Shown piece after piece: positions 19,237-28,410 of a DNA stretch of 64,000 nt. The stretch is from Vibrio quintilis (GTDB lineage: Bacteria; Pseudomonadota; Gammaproteobacteria; Enterobacterales; Vibrionaceae). The notes beneath the pieces were generated by a model. It was not told where the DNA came from and searched no databases. It saw nothing but the letters and a program-made list of their open reading frames with translations. The stretch lies in the NCBI RefSeq assembly GCF_024529975.1, contig NZ_AP024897.1, forward strand, positions 248,001 through 312,000. Direction: 5' to 3'. Numbering within the stretch: position 1 is the stretch's first letter; each line of letters begins with the position of its first letter. The position numbers and the translations under genes are program-made.

Positions 19237-21165
19237 ATGTTAAAGAAAACTCTAATTGCTGCAGCTGTAGCTACTGTAACAGCAACACCAGCTTTTGCTG
19301 ATATCAGCTTGACTTATGGTGGTTTGCCTACAAACACTGCAACTGATATGACAACAACAACATTAGCGACTGTGACTAAGTCTAGTGTTCTGTCTTATTC
19401 GACTGCTGAAGAAGAGATTGCTACTATTTTCGGTGTTGATGGTGATTTAAAGCAAAACGGTTTTATCACTTTGCAATTGACCGGCGGTGCTACATTTAAC
19501 GAATCTGAAGTCAACCAATGGTTAACGGTTGCTGGTGCTGGTGCTGATGTTGATGCAATTTTAGCTGATCCGGCTAACCAAACTCAGTCTATCAGTATTG
19601 AGCTTCTGCTTGCGTCAACTCTTGCTGCTGATGGTGTGATCAAGACTACAGGTGGCACGCCAACTGCTGCAGATCTGAATGATGTGTTTAAATTTACTAA
19701 CACAGGTACACAGCAATACACTATCGAGCACGATATTGATGAAGATGGTACTCGTTTGCGTCTGGCTTTGAAACAAACTACCGGCACTACCAATGAGATG
19801 ATTCGTGTTGGAGCTACTACTGCTGTAACTGACGCTGATGTTGATACAGCTGCGATTGCTACCACAAACGTTGCTGATACGTGGGCGGCTTTACCTGCTT
19901 CTATTACTGGTGCCACTTTAGCTGTTATTGGTCAAGCTGGCTATGATGGTGCGGCTGATGAAACGGCTCGTGTTGCTTACCTGAGAACAGAAACTAACAC
20001 GACCACAGCTGGTCTTATCGATGATTACCTTGAAGGTATCGCTGGTGTGTATGCTGGTACAAATGAAACTTTAGTTGGTGCTGGTACAGTTGTTAACTTC
20101 AATTTACCAGAAGCAAACCAAATCTTTAATCTAGCTGGAACTTCAGGCAACGTATTCATGAAAATCGGCGCTCTGAAAAATGCATCTTATTCAGCTGATC
20201 CAGTATCAACAGCTGCTCTGTTCAAACTAGGTGATTTGTTTGAATTAACATTGACAGACTCTGGTACAGCTACAGCTCTTGTTTCGGAAGGTTTCCTGGC
20301 ATATGACACAGGTACAGACCGGGTCGCTGATGATGAAGATGTTGAAGCAGATACCTTAGATCTGAAAAACAGAACTTCTAACCAAAACCTTCAGTTAAAT
20401 AAAGTGAACTTATCTTTAACTGGTGATATGACAGCGTTCCGTGTAGATGCTGATGGTGATTTGATCCTGAAGGATGGAACTGAAACTGGTTGGACTGTTA
20501 ATTCTGATAAGACTGGTGCAACGGCTACTTTGGCATCTGACGTTTTGGAAGGTGTAGCTTCTCTGGATGCAAGCGCTCGTGGAGTGAGTACAGCTCAAAA
20601 TACTGCATGGACGAATTTAGGTAAAATCTACGTTCAAGCATCAGATAACACTACTCCAATCCCAGCTCAGTCAATTAGTGTAACAGCTTCTATTGATGGT
20701 GATGATCAGGCTACGTTTGATGATTTCTCAGATACAATCAGCAATCTGTTTGTTTTCACTCGTGATGGCATGAAGTTTGATACTATCCTGACTGGTACAA
20801 CTTCTGCGAACACTATTCATATTCGTGATATTTCTGGCACTTTACCTGAAGCTGGCGGTAAGATTTATGTGACAGTTTGGGAATACGACGCACATGCTGC
20901 TGGTGAAAGTGCAGAAAGCACTGTACTGGCTGATCGTCAGGTTATTTCTGTAACTCTGCCATCAAAAGGTGCTGTAACTCTGAACCCTGCAACTATCGCA
21001 GAGCAACTGGGTATCACTGTGAATCCTGGTCGTCAGGCACGTATGGTGTTTGAAGTTGAAACGAACCAAGGTGAAGTGGCTGTTAAGAAGAAAGACAGCA
21101 GCGGTATCGATATCCAAAACGGTACAAAAGGTGTTCACACCAACGTTGTTGACTTCACTCTGTAA
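19237..21165 (+). CDS. Putative S-layer protein, probable substrate of the adjacent type II secretion system
   Basis: 642 residues. Cleavable signal peptide MLKKTLIAAAVATVTATPAF (cleavage expected after Ala21), no cysteine anywhere, strongly acidic, rich in Thr, Ala, Asp and Val, with beta-strand-like composition and no recognised catalytic motif. Codon choice is restricted (GCT, GGT, AAC, CTG favoured), as in highly expressed genes. It has its own long leader and a strong terminator, and sits between gspD and wzt. These are the properties of secreted S-layer subunits such as Aeromonas VapA and the Pseudoalteromonas SLR4 type, which are linked to type II secretion genes; homology to either has not been tested. 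A frame from 19012 would add a non-signal N-terminus and is rejected. Alternative: another abundant secreted structural protein. Confidence 0.7.
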   Translation: MLKKTLIAAAVATVTATPAFADISLTYGGLPTNTATDMTTTTLATVTKSSVLSYSTAEEEIATIFGVDGDLKQNGFITLQLTGGATFNESEVNQWLTVAGAGADVDAILADPANQTQSISIELLLASTLAADGVIKTTGGTPTAADLNDVFKFTNTGTQQYTIEHDIDEDGTRLRLALKQTTGTTNEMIRVGATTAVTDADVDTAAIATTNVADTWAALPASITGATLAVIGQAGYDGAADETARVAYLRTETNTTTAGLIDDYLEGIAGVYAGTNETLVGAGTVVNFNLPEANQIFNLAGTSGNVFMKIGALKNASYSADPVSTAALFKLGDLFELTLTDSGTATALVSEGFLAYDTGTDRVADDEDVEADTLDLKNRTSNQNLQLNKVNLSLTGDMTAFRVDADGDLILKDGTETGWTVNSDKTGATATLASDVLEGVASLDASARGVSTAQNTAWTNLGKIYVQASDNTTPIPAQSISVTASIDGDDQATFDDFSDTISNLFVFTRDGMKFDTILTGTTSANTIHIRDISGTLPEAGGKIYVTVWEYDAHAAGESAESTVLADRQVISVTLPSKGAVTLNPATIAEQLGITVNPGRQARMVFEVETNQGEVAVKKKDSSGIDIQNGTKGVHTNVVDFTL

Positions 21166-21202
21166 TCATTCTGATTACAGACAACAAGTTAATATAAATG
21201 AC

Positions 21203-21232
21203 AAAGGAGCCCATAGGGCTCCTTTATTTTTA
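21203..21232 (+). terminator. Rho-independent terminator of the putative S-layer gene
   Basis: AAAGGAGCCC, ATA loop, exact 10-base complement, then ATTTTTAT. It isolates the S-layer gene from wzt. Confidence 0.9.
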
Positions 21233-21331
21233 TCACACTGTTAAATCATGTATTTTCTTCTGTGCGTTTTTTGCATCTTTACTGTTTTTTCCTCATAATA
21301 TTCCCCCTTTCTGTATGATAACGAAGTAGCC

Positions 21332-22648
21332 GTGATTACTGTCGAGCAAATCAATAAAAGCTTTTCTTTAGCTGCATCCCCATGGCAACGCTTGCGGGAT
21401 ACTGTCTGGCCGCAAAAATCCGGACCCCGTTTTCAGGCCCTGAAAAATATCAGCTTTATCGCAAGATCTGGAGAAACACTGGGTATTGTTGGTCACAATG
21501 GCAGTGGTAAATCGACTTTATTACAAATTATTAGTGGTGTGCTTTCAGCTGATTCTGGTCACATTCAGGTCGAGGGGCGTATTGCTGCATTGCTGGAACT
21601 TGGTTCTGGTTTTAATCCTGAATTTACCGGCAGACAGAATGTTTACTTTAATGCGCAGCTTTTAGGCTTATCTCAGCAGCAGGTTGATGAAAAGCTGGCG
21701 GATATTCTGGCATTTGCCGATATCGGAGATTTTATTGAGCAACCTGTAAAGTGTTATTCCAGTGGGATGATGTTACGACTTGCCTTTTCGGTCGTCATGC
21801 ACATTGACCCGGATATCCTGATTGTGGATGAAGCATTGGCGGTTGGCGATGATGCCTTTCAGCGTAAATGTCATGCCAAATTAAAGCAGTTACAATCCCG
21901 GGGTGTCACTTTGTTATTTGTGTCTCACTCTGCGGGTCAGGTGATTGAACTATGTGACAGAGCGATTTTACTGGACCATGGTGAATTATTAATGGAAGGC
22001 TCCCCGAAAGACGTCGTACAGCAGTATCATAAATTACTTCACTTACATGGCCCGGAAAGGAATGAATACCGGGAGATGATACAGCGTGGTTTGGCGCAAT
22101 CAAAAGCCGCAAAAGATGAAGCGGTGGATTCACGGAAAGAAAGAGCAGCATCAGGAACATTTGATCCGTCACTTCAGCCTGCGTCCAGCGTATGGTATCA
22201 AAGCCAGGGCGCACAAATTTCAGATCCGCATATCGAAAATATCAATCAAGAGCGGGTTAATTTGCTGACGGCAGGGGATGATTATGACTATGTTTACCGT
22301 ATTCATTTTGACTCAGAAGCATTTGAAGTCGGGGCCGGGATGATGATTAAAACCGTCTCGGGCTTCGAATTAGCCGGAGGCACTTCGATTCGTGATCATC
22401 AATTGAGAATTCCGTATGTGGCTGCCGGACAAAAAGTTGAAATGCGTTTTCGTTTTACCTGTCAGTTGCCAAATGGCAGTTATTTTCTGAACTGCGGTTG
22501 CTCTGCACTCGTTGAGGGTGAAAGACGTTTTCTCCATCGTGGTGTTGATGCTGCCATGTTTACGGTGATGGAGCAAAGCACGCATATGACCGGTGCCGTA
22601 GATATAATCCAATCTATTTGTAGTAAAGTGATTCATGAAACGTCCTAA
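21332..22648 (+). CDS. wzt: O-antigen ABC transporter ATPase with C-terminal carbohydrate-binding domain
   Basis: 438 residues. Nucleotide-binding domain: Walker A GHNGSGKST (54-62), signature YSSGMMLRLAF (about 142), Walker B ILIVDEALAVGDD (about 163). The extra C-terminal domain (about 270-425; DYDYVYRIHF, GAGMMIKTVSGFELAG, NGSYFLNCGCSAL) is typical of Wzt proteins that recognise the finished polysaccharide end before export. GTG start at 21332. It should pair with Wzm encoded at 7833; the two genes are separated by the secretion operon and the S-layer candidate. Confidence 0.93.
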   Translation: MITVEQINKSFSLAASPWQRLRDTVWPQKSGPRFQALKNISFIARSGETLGIVGHNGSGKSTLLQIISGVLSADSGHIQVEGRIAALLELGSGFNPEFTGRQNVYFNAQLLGLSQQQVDEKLADILAFADIGDFIEQPVKCYSSGMMLRLAFSVVMHIDPDILIVDEALAVGDDAFQRKCHAKLKQLQSRGVTLLFVSHSAGQVIELCDRAILLDHGELLMEGSPKDVVQQYHKLLHLHGPERNEYREMIQRGLAQSKAAKDEAVDSRKERAASGTFDPSLQPASSVWYQSQGAQISDPHIENINQERVNLLTAGDDYDYVYRIHFDSEAFEVGAGMMIKTVSGFELAGGTSIRDHQLRIPYVAAGQKVEMRFRFTCQLPNGSYFLNCGCSALVEGERRFLHRGVDAAMFTVMEQSTHMTGAVDIIQSICSKVIHETS

Positions 22649-23384
22649 TCTGTTTATTCTTGGTGGGCAAAAATGTGGCACCACAGCACTGGCTCATTTT
22701 CTTGGGCAGCATCCGGAAATTTTTATCGCTGAGGGAAAAGAAGCCCATATTTTTGATCATCCTGAGATAGAACCTTCTGACCATCAACAGCTTGATAGTG
22801 CATACTGTCACTTCTTCCGGGAAGGTCAGTCACAAAACTATTATTGCGATGCGACGCCAATTTATAGTTACTGGACTGATTTGCTGCCTTTCATCGCGGA
22901 TTATAGCCCCGATGCAAAAATTATTTTTATGGTCAGAGATCCGGTTGAACGGGCCGTATCACAATACATGATGGAAAGTAACAGAGGTTATGAGCGATTA
23001 CCCATGCTTCAGGCTTTTCTTAAAGAGCCTGAGCGCTTGTTGCAGGCTCAGCAAAACAGAAAGGAATGGATGTCTCCTTCCCGCTGGGCATCCTATTTGG
23101 ATCGGGGGTATTTTCAGCAACAGCTGGATGTGATTCGCTCCGTTTTTTCTGAAGATCGGCTGTTGATACTACATAATGATGATTTGCGCCATTGTCATGA
23201 TGATACACTCAGCCGGGTCTATCAATTCCTGCATGTTGAGTATTTAAAAACAGAACCCAAAACTGTATTTTCGGGAAATTACCGGAAAAAAACGATGCTT
23301 GATTATCTGGCCCGGCGATATGCCCGCTGGAAATTGAAAGATGAAATACAGTTTGTGCGCCAGTTTCGTCAATCCAACGATTAA
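22635..23384 (+). CDS. Sulfotransferase family protein
   Basis: 249 residues. PAPS-binding loop GGQKCGTTAL (10-19) and the 3'-phosphate loop VRDPVERAVSQYM (about 99-111) identify a sulfotransferase fold. Overlaps the end of wzt by 14 bases, so it is co-translated with the O-antigen exporter. Likely acceptor is a polysaccharide or glycolipid, but nothing in the sequence identifies it. Confidence 0.85.
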   Translation: MKRPNLFILGGQKCGTTALAHFLGQHPEIFIAEGKEAHIFDHPEIEPSDHQQLDSAYCHFFREGQSQNYYCDATPIYSYWTDLLPFIADYSPDAKIIFMVRDPVERAVSQYMMESNRGYERLPMLQAFLKEPERLLQAQQNRKEWMSPSRWASYLDRGYFQQQLDVIRSVFSEDRLLILHNDDLRHCHDDTLSRVYQFLHVEYLKTEPKTVFSGNYRKKTMLDYLARRYARWKLKDEIQFVRQFRQSND

Positions 23385-23395
23385 AAAAGTGAACT

Positions 23396-26300
23396 ATGAA
23401 ATCATTAATGACTGAAAATAATGCTTCTCTCCCGGAGAAATCAGCTTCTGCCCGCGTGGTCGTTGTGCTGGGAATGCACCGGAGTGGTACCAGTGCGTTA
23501 ACCAAGGCTTTGAATGTTTTGGGTGTTTCACTCAGTGAAAACCTGATGCCTGAAGGGGAGTTTAACCCGAAAGGTCACTGGGAAGATCTGGATATCGTTG
23601 CGATTAATGAACAGCTGCTTTCTCATCTTGGATTGATGTGGTTCACGCCGGTACAGCCGGAGATTGATTTTACTGATCCTGTTGTTGTCCGGTTACTTGA
23701 ACAAGCCGTTGATTTAGTTTCCCGGCGAATTCAGACCTATGCTTTATGGGGATTTAAAGACCCAAGAACACCGTTTCTGTTGCCCTTCTGGAAAGAAGTG
23801 TTTCGCCTGGGTGATGTTAAGGCTGACTATATCTTTATTCACCGGAATCCACTGGATATCAGCCGCTCATTGAACAAGAGAAATAACTTCTCTCACCGGC
23901 ACGCTTACCTGCTATGGCTTTACCATACAGCCGCTCAGTTGTCTATCCTGAAGGATGAGTCAGTCTTCTGGCTGACATTTGAACAGTTGATCACTGAGCC
24001 TTATCAAATGCTTGAGGCGCTGACCTCATTTTTATCGATTACCGGCATCGCTCAGGAAGTGATTGATGATTATTGTGAGCAGTTTATCGACCGGTCATTA
24101 AATCATAGTATGACTCAGACAGAAGCACTGCAAAATGATCCTGAAGCTTTCTATCCTGTGGTTGGATTTCATCAGTTACTTGAGCGGTTGGCGCGTCAGG
24201 AGTTATCTTTAGCGCAGTGGTTTAATGCAGAAGAAAGCAGGTTGTTGACCGAAGATCTGCCACCAGTATTGGCAGAGCAACATCAGTACTGGTTATCTGT
24301 CAGCGATATTGTGATGGCGCTGTTTCATAAAAATGTTCTGAACACCGAGTTCAGAGATCAAATCAAACATACTGAGTTAAGAAATGAACAGCTCGTGGTT
24401 GATTCACGGAACCGGCAGGCTGAGTTACAAATTTCAATCGAAAAGCTTCGCTCTGATATTAAGCAGACACATAGTCAGTTAAATGACTCGATGCAAGAGC
24501 TAGCTTTGTATCAAACCGCTTTACAAGAAGAAAAAGAGTCAAAAGCTGAATATGTAGAACAAACCCGTCAGGAGAGATTGCATCTGCAGAATGAAATAGA
24601 GCAGCACCGGCAGGCCTTGAACGCTGTCTATCACTCCACATCGTGGAAAATCACCAGGCCGGTTCGTCAGGGTAAAGAATTATTGAAAAAAGCTGCTGAT
24701 TTACCTGAATTAGTGCATAAGCATGGCGGTGTTATCAGTCTGGTTAAAAAAGTTGTCCGTGTTCTCAGACAGCAGGGGATGAGCGGATTACGTTATAAGG
24801 CGACCACAGAGCCTGTGATTGATTATGGTCAATGGTTAGCCCGTTACGGCTCATTATCTGATGAGCAGATAACTGAAATGAATAAACGGGTCGACAGTCT
24901 GGCAAATCGTCCTCTGATATCTGTGTTGATGCCAGTTTATAACCCACCGGTTGATTATCTGAAAGAAGCCATAGAATCTGTTCGTGGGCAGGTCTATCCA
25001 AACTGGCAATTATGTATTGCGGATGATGCCTCGACTGATCCACAGGTCTGGAAAACACTGACCGAATATGCAGCAAAAGATGCCAGAATTCAGATAGTTC
25101 AGCGCGAAGAAAACGGCCATATTTCTCTGACGACAAACAGTGCGCTGGCGCTGGCTGAGGGGGAGTATGTTGCGTTGATGGATCATGATGATAAATTAGC
25201 GCCCGATGCCTTGTTCTGGGTTTCTGAAGCCATTCAAAATAATGAAAATGTCGCGATGATCTATTCGGATGAAGACAAAATTACCGCCGATGGTGTGACG
25301 CGTTATGATCCGAACTTTAAGCCTGACTGGAATCCCACGTTGCTGCTGAGTCAGAATTATGTGTCTCACCTGGGGGTTTATCGCAGTGATATTGCCAGAG
25401 AGATTGGCGGCTTCAGAAAAGGCTATGAAGGCGCGCAGGACTGGGATTTTGCTTTGCGGTTTGTGGAAGCAATTAAGCGGGAGCAGATTGCTCATATTCC
25501 CCGGATTTTATATCACTGGCGGGCTATTGAAGGGAGTACCGCCGTTGATGAAGAAGAAAAACCTTATGCATTAGAAGCAGGGCTCAAAGCTGTGGAGGAG
25601 CATTTACAGCGTCAGAAAAAGTCCGCTGTCGTGTCTCAACACCCGGAACGTCATTATGCGAGAGTCGCGTATCAAATCCCGGCTCCGGCACCGTTGGTCA
25701 GTATTGTTATCCCAACCCGGAATGGTCTGGATGTCTTATCTGTCTGTCTTGAATCCGTGCTGGAGAAGACGACTTATCCGAATTACGAAATAATCATTGT
25801 TGATAATGGCTCAGACTGTGAAGAGACACTGAATTATTTACAAGATTTAGTTGAAAAAGAATCACGGGTTAAAGTGATGCGGGACGACAGCCCGTTTAAC
25901 TATTCAGCAATAAACAATAAGGCTGTTGCTGCTTCATCCGGAGACATCATCACACTGCTGAATAATGATATCGAAGTCATTACACCGGACTGGCTGACAG
26001 AAATGGTGGGTTATGCGATTCAGCCTGAAAATGGCGCAGTGGGTGCCCGGTTGTGGTATCCGGATAATACCTTGCAACACGGTGGTGTGATTCTGGTTGG
26101 CGGTGTAGCCGGACATGCTCATAAAAACCTGCCCAAAGGGATGCCAGGCTATTCTTGCCGGGCAATTGTGCCGCAGAATTTCTCTGCTGTCACAGCAGCC
26201 TGTCTGACGATTCGTAAAGAAGTTTTTGAACAGGTATCCGGGTTGAATGAAAAAGATCTGAGTGTTGCTTTTAATGATGTTGATTTCTGCCTGCGGGTTC

Positions 26301-26527
26301 AGGAAGCGGGTTACTTTAATGTCTGGACGCCTTATGCAGAGTTATACCACTATGAGTCAAAAACCCGCGGCTTAGAAGATACACCGGAAAAAATTGCCCG
26401 CTTTCAGAAAGAGGTGGAGTATATGCAAAATCGCTGGGGAACCCTTTTGCTTCAGGATCCTTGTTATAATCCAAATCTGACGCTGGCCAGAGAAGACTTT
26501 TCCCTGGCTGAAGTTCCCCGGGTGTAA
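23396..26527 (+). CDS. Sulfotransferase-like / coiled coil / double GT2 fusion protein
   Basis: 1043 residues in three parts. Residues about 20-270: sulfotransferase-like domain with P-loop VLGMHRSGTSALTKAL and WGFKDPRTPF. About 305-415: charged coiled coil ending in the HSTSWKITRPVR motif that often precedes glycosyltransferase domains. About 500-740 and 765-1030: two GT2 domains, the first with ISVLMPVYNPP, IADDAST and LMDHDDKLAPD, the second with VSIVIPTRNG, IVDNGSD and LLNNDIEVITPDW. Such chains can add two successive sugars, with the N-terminal part possibly modifying the product. Starts 11 bases after the preceding sulfotransferase gene. Confidence 0.85.
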   Translation: MKSLMTENNASLPEKSASARVVVVLGMHRSGTSALTKALNVLGVSLSENLMPEGEFNPKGHWEDLDIVAINEQLLSHLGLMWFTPVQPEIDFTDPVVVRLLEQAVDLVSRRIQTYALWGFKDPRTPFLLPFWKEVFRLGDVKADYIFIHRNPLDISRSLNKRNNFSHRHAYLLWLYHTAAQLSILKDESVFWLTFEQLITEPYQMLEALTSFLSITGIAQEVIDDYCEQFIDRSLNHSMTQTEALQNDPEAFYPVVGFHQLLERLARQELSLAQWFNAEESRLLTEDLPPVLAEQHQYWLSVSDIVMALFHKNVLNTEFRDQIKHTELRNEQLVVDSRNRQAELQISIEKLRSDIKQTHSQLNDSMQELALYQTALQEEKESKAEYVEQTRQERLHLQNEIEQHRQALNAVYHSTSWKITRPVRQGKELLKKAADLPELVHKHGGVISLVKKVVRVLRQQGMSGLRYKATTEPVIDYGQWLARYGSLSDEQITEMNKRVDSLANRPLISVLMPVYNPPVDYLKEAIESVRGQVYPNWQLCIADDASTDPQVWKTLTEYAAKDARIQIVQREENGHISLTTNSALALAEGEYVALMDHDDKLAPDALFWVSEAIQNNENVAMIYSDEDKITADGVTRYDPNFKPDWNPTLLLSQNYVSHLGVYRSDIAREIGGFRKGYEGAQDWDFALRFVEAIKREQIAHIPRILYHWRAIEGSTAVDEEEKPYALEAGLKAVEEHLQRQKKSAVVSQHPERHYARVAYQIPAPAPLVSIVIPTRNGLDVLSVCLESVLEKTTYPNYEIIIVDNGSDCEETLNYLQDLVEKESRVKVMRDDSPFNYSAINNKAVAASSGDIITLLNNDIEVITPDWLTEMVGYAIQPENGAVGARLWYPDNTLQHGGVILVGGVAGHAHKNLPKGMPGYSCRAIVPQNFSAVTAACLTIRKEVFEQVSGLNEKDLSVAFNDVDFCLRVQEAGYFNVWTPYAELYHYESKTRGLEDTPEKIARFQKEVEYMQNRWGTLLLQDPCYNPNLTLAREDFSLAEVPRV

Positions 26528-26552
26528 TCCCGGCTCATTACGTCTGAGCTAT

Positions 26553-26584
26553 ACCAATCGAGTCAATAAATTGACTCGATTGGT
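26553..26584. terminator. Perfect 14-bp hairpin after the polysaccharide genes
   Basis: ACCAATCGAGTCAA, loop TAAA, exact complement. No T-tract follows on either strand, so it may protect the transcript end rather than terminate on its own. The remainder of 26585-26765 carries the upstream region of the next gene. Confidence 0.55.
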
Positions 26585-26765
26585 TGACGGAATATTGTAT
26601 CAGTGGCTATGAAGGTAGGTTTTGTTTGCTGTGGTACAAAATTTGCATTGAATATTTTATGTAATAATACATCGTTGTTTTATGCGGTAAGTTAGGTCCC
26701 ATCTTGTATAACCAATGTTGAAAGGCTGACTGAACATTCGGTTACAGAATATAACGAGGAATGTT

Positions 26766-28304
26766 ATGAATAATTTCAAGGCACTTTTTCTGGCTACCCC
26801 ACTCATTTTATTAAATGGTTGTGGCAGTGAAAGTTCTGGTTCTGCTCCTGTCAGTAAATACAATCTTCAGTTTGTTTCACTAAAAGTTCTTGATGAAGAT
26901 GAAGTAAATAGCAATTGCGAGATTTATGGACGTAAAGAAATCTACGATACTTCAAGTGATTCATCTTCAGATGATTCTTCTTCAGATGAACCAGACTCTG
27001 TTAACGTTGTTGTCGCTCAGAAGTCAACCGGATCATTATTGACTGCGTATATCCAGGATAACACCGGAGCCGTGACAGCAACATATAATACCGCAACATC
27101 TTCAAATTGGTCTTCCGATGGTAAACTGACTATTGTTGCTTCCGACGTTCCGGCGAATGGCTATGTGACAATTACCAGAAAATTACCCGGAAGTACGACA
27201 ACTTATGCGTTAACTTTGCAGAAATCATTCCTGCAAACAAATATGACGATCAATACGGTGCTTTCTGAGGTGACTGCCGAGACTTGTGTCACGGGATCAT
27301 CTGAGTCAAAAATTTATGAGAGAACCGGTTCAATTGATCAGGATGGTGATGGTTTTGGTATCTTTGGTTTTAGTACCTTAGAAGGGATCTTCCAGGGTTT
27401 CTCAGGTCAGAGTATTGAAATGGAGTCACCAAGTTCGACTTTCCTGGCTACACGTCACGTTCGTGAGTCTGATGACTCTGCCGGAGAAATTAAGGGCTAT
27501 CGTTTTATCACTTTGGGACAAGTCAGTGAAGATTCAGCCATTGAATTGAAAACAGCTGACAGCGGTGATATGACAGGTGATATTTCATGGGTTGCCCCAC
27601 AAGATATGTCTTTAACAGCGAAAGCTGAAATGAATGTATATAAGAGCGGCACTGGGGCGCTTCACTGGCAATATCTGCCTCAGACAGGAACCGGTACATA
27701 TGGGTATGCGAGTGCTGTTGGCGGCAGTAACTATTACGTTTCCACTCAGGGAACTTATAATCAGTGGACTGTCAATGAAACACAGGCAATCTCTTCCCCG
27801 GCTAACGGGCTGGATTTATCAACCGCATTATCTGCAAAAACATTGCCAGCTGTTGCAACCAGTGAGCTGGTGAGCTGCTCAACTTCTGCTGTTGGTAGTT
27901 GCTTACAAACCTATTCAGATTTAGGGGCTTCACTAACGGCACAAAGAACTTATGTATCTATAAATAATGGCTCGGGTACCGAAGTAAAACAGGTCATATA
28001 TAGTACACCTCAAGCTCTGGTACCGATGTTATCGTTCAATGATTCTGATTTAGATAACCTTTGGAGTAACAGCTTATCTGTGAGTGAAGTTTCCTTACTC
28101 ATGGGAACAACAAGCAGTGAAGTCAAAGATATATTTACCCGTCAGTACTTTGATAGTTTTGCGGTAGCTGAGAACACATTTGATAATGGCAATAAATTCA
28201 CAGATAGTATTTCTATAGCGACACCATTAGGTGATAAGAAAGAAAATGAGAACTATCTGAAGCGTACTAATAATTTGCAGCTTCAGTACCATGAAACGAA
28301 ATAA
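26766..28304 (+). CDS. Large lipoprotein of unknown function
   Basis: 512 residues. Signal peptide ends LILLNGCGSES (lipobox LNGC). A Ser/Asp-rich stretch (TSSDSSSDDSSSDEPDS, about 60-76) forms a spacer, then a Thr/Ser-rich, largely beta-type domain with IDQDGDGFGIFGFSTL around residue 195 and two pairs of cysteines (about 175 and in VSCSTSAVGSCLQ near 370). GAGG precedes the ATG. I do not recognise the family. It follows the S-layer/O-antigen genes and ends at a strong shared terminator, so a cell-surface role is plausible but unproven. Confidence 0.75.
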   Translation: MNNFKALFLATPLILLNGCGSESSGSAPVSKYNLQFVSLKVLDEDEVNSNCEIYGRKEIYDTSSDSSSDDSSSDEPDSVNVVVAQKSTGSLLTAYIQDNTGAVTATYNTATSSNWSSDGKLTIVASDVPANGYVTITRKLPGSTTTYALTLQKSFLQTNMTINTVLSEVTAETCVTGSSESKIYERTGSIDQDGDGFGIFGFSTLEGIFQGFSGQSIEMESPSSTFLATRHVRESDDSAGEIKGYRFITLGQVSEDSAIELKTADSGDMTGDISWVAPQDMSLTAKAEMNVYKSGTGALHWQYLPQTGTGTYGYASAVGGSNYYVSTQGTYNQWTVNETQAISSPANGLDLSTALSAKTLPAVATSELVSCSTSAVGSCLQTYSDLGASLTAQRTYVSINNGSGTEVKQVIYSTPQALVPMLSFNDSDLDNLWSNSLSVSEVSLLMGTTSSEVKDIFTRQYFDSFAVAENTFDNGNKFTDSISIATPLGDKKENENYLKRTNNLQLQYHETK

Positions 28305-28320
28305 AAGCTGATTTGCTAAA

Positions 28321-28355
28321 ACAAAAAAGGAGACATTTGATGTCTCCTTTTTTGT
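28321..28355. terminator. Bidirectional terminator
   Basis: A 16-bp perfect stem (ACAAAAAAGGAGACAT and its complement) around a TTG loop, A-rich on the left and T-rich on the right, serving both the plus-strand lipoprotein gene and the minus-strand glycosyltransferase operon. Confidence 0.9.
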
Positions 28356-28410
28356 AGAAGTAACTATTTCATAATGAAGCAATGATGAAGATAATCAAGC
28401 CGGACGATAT

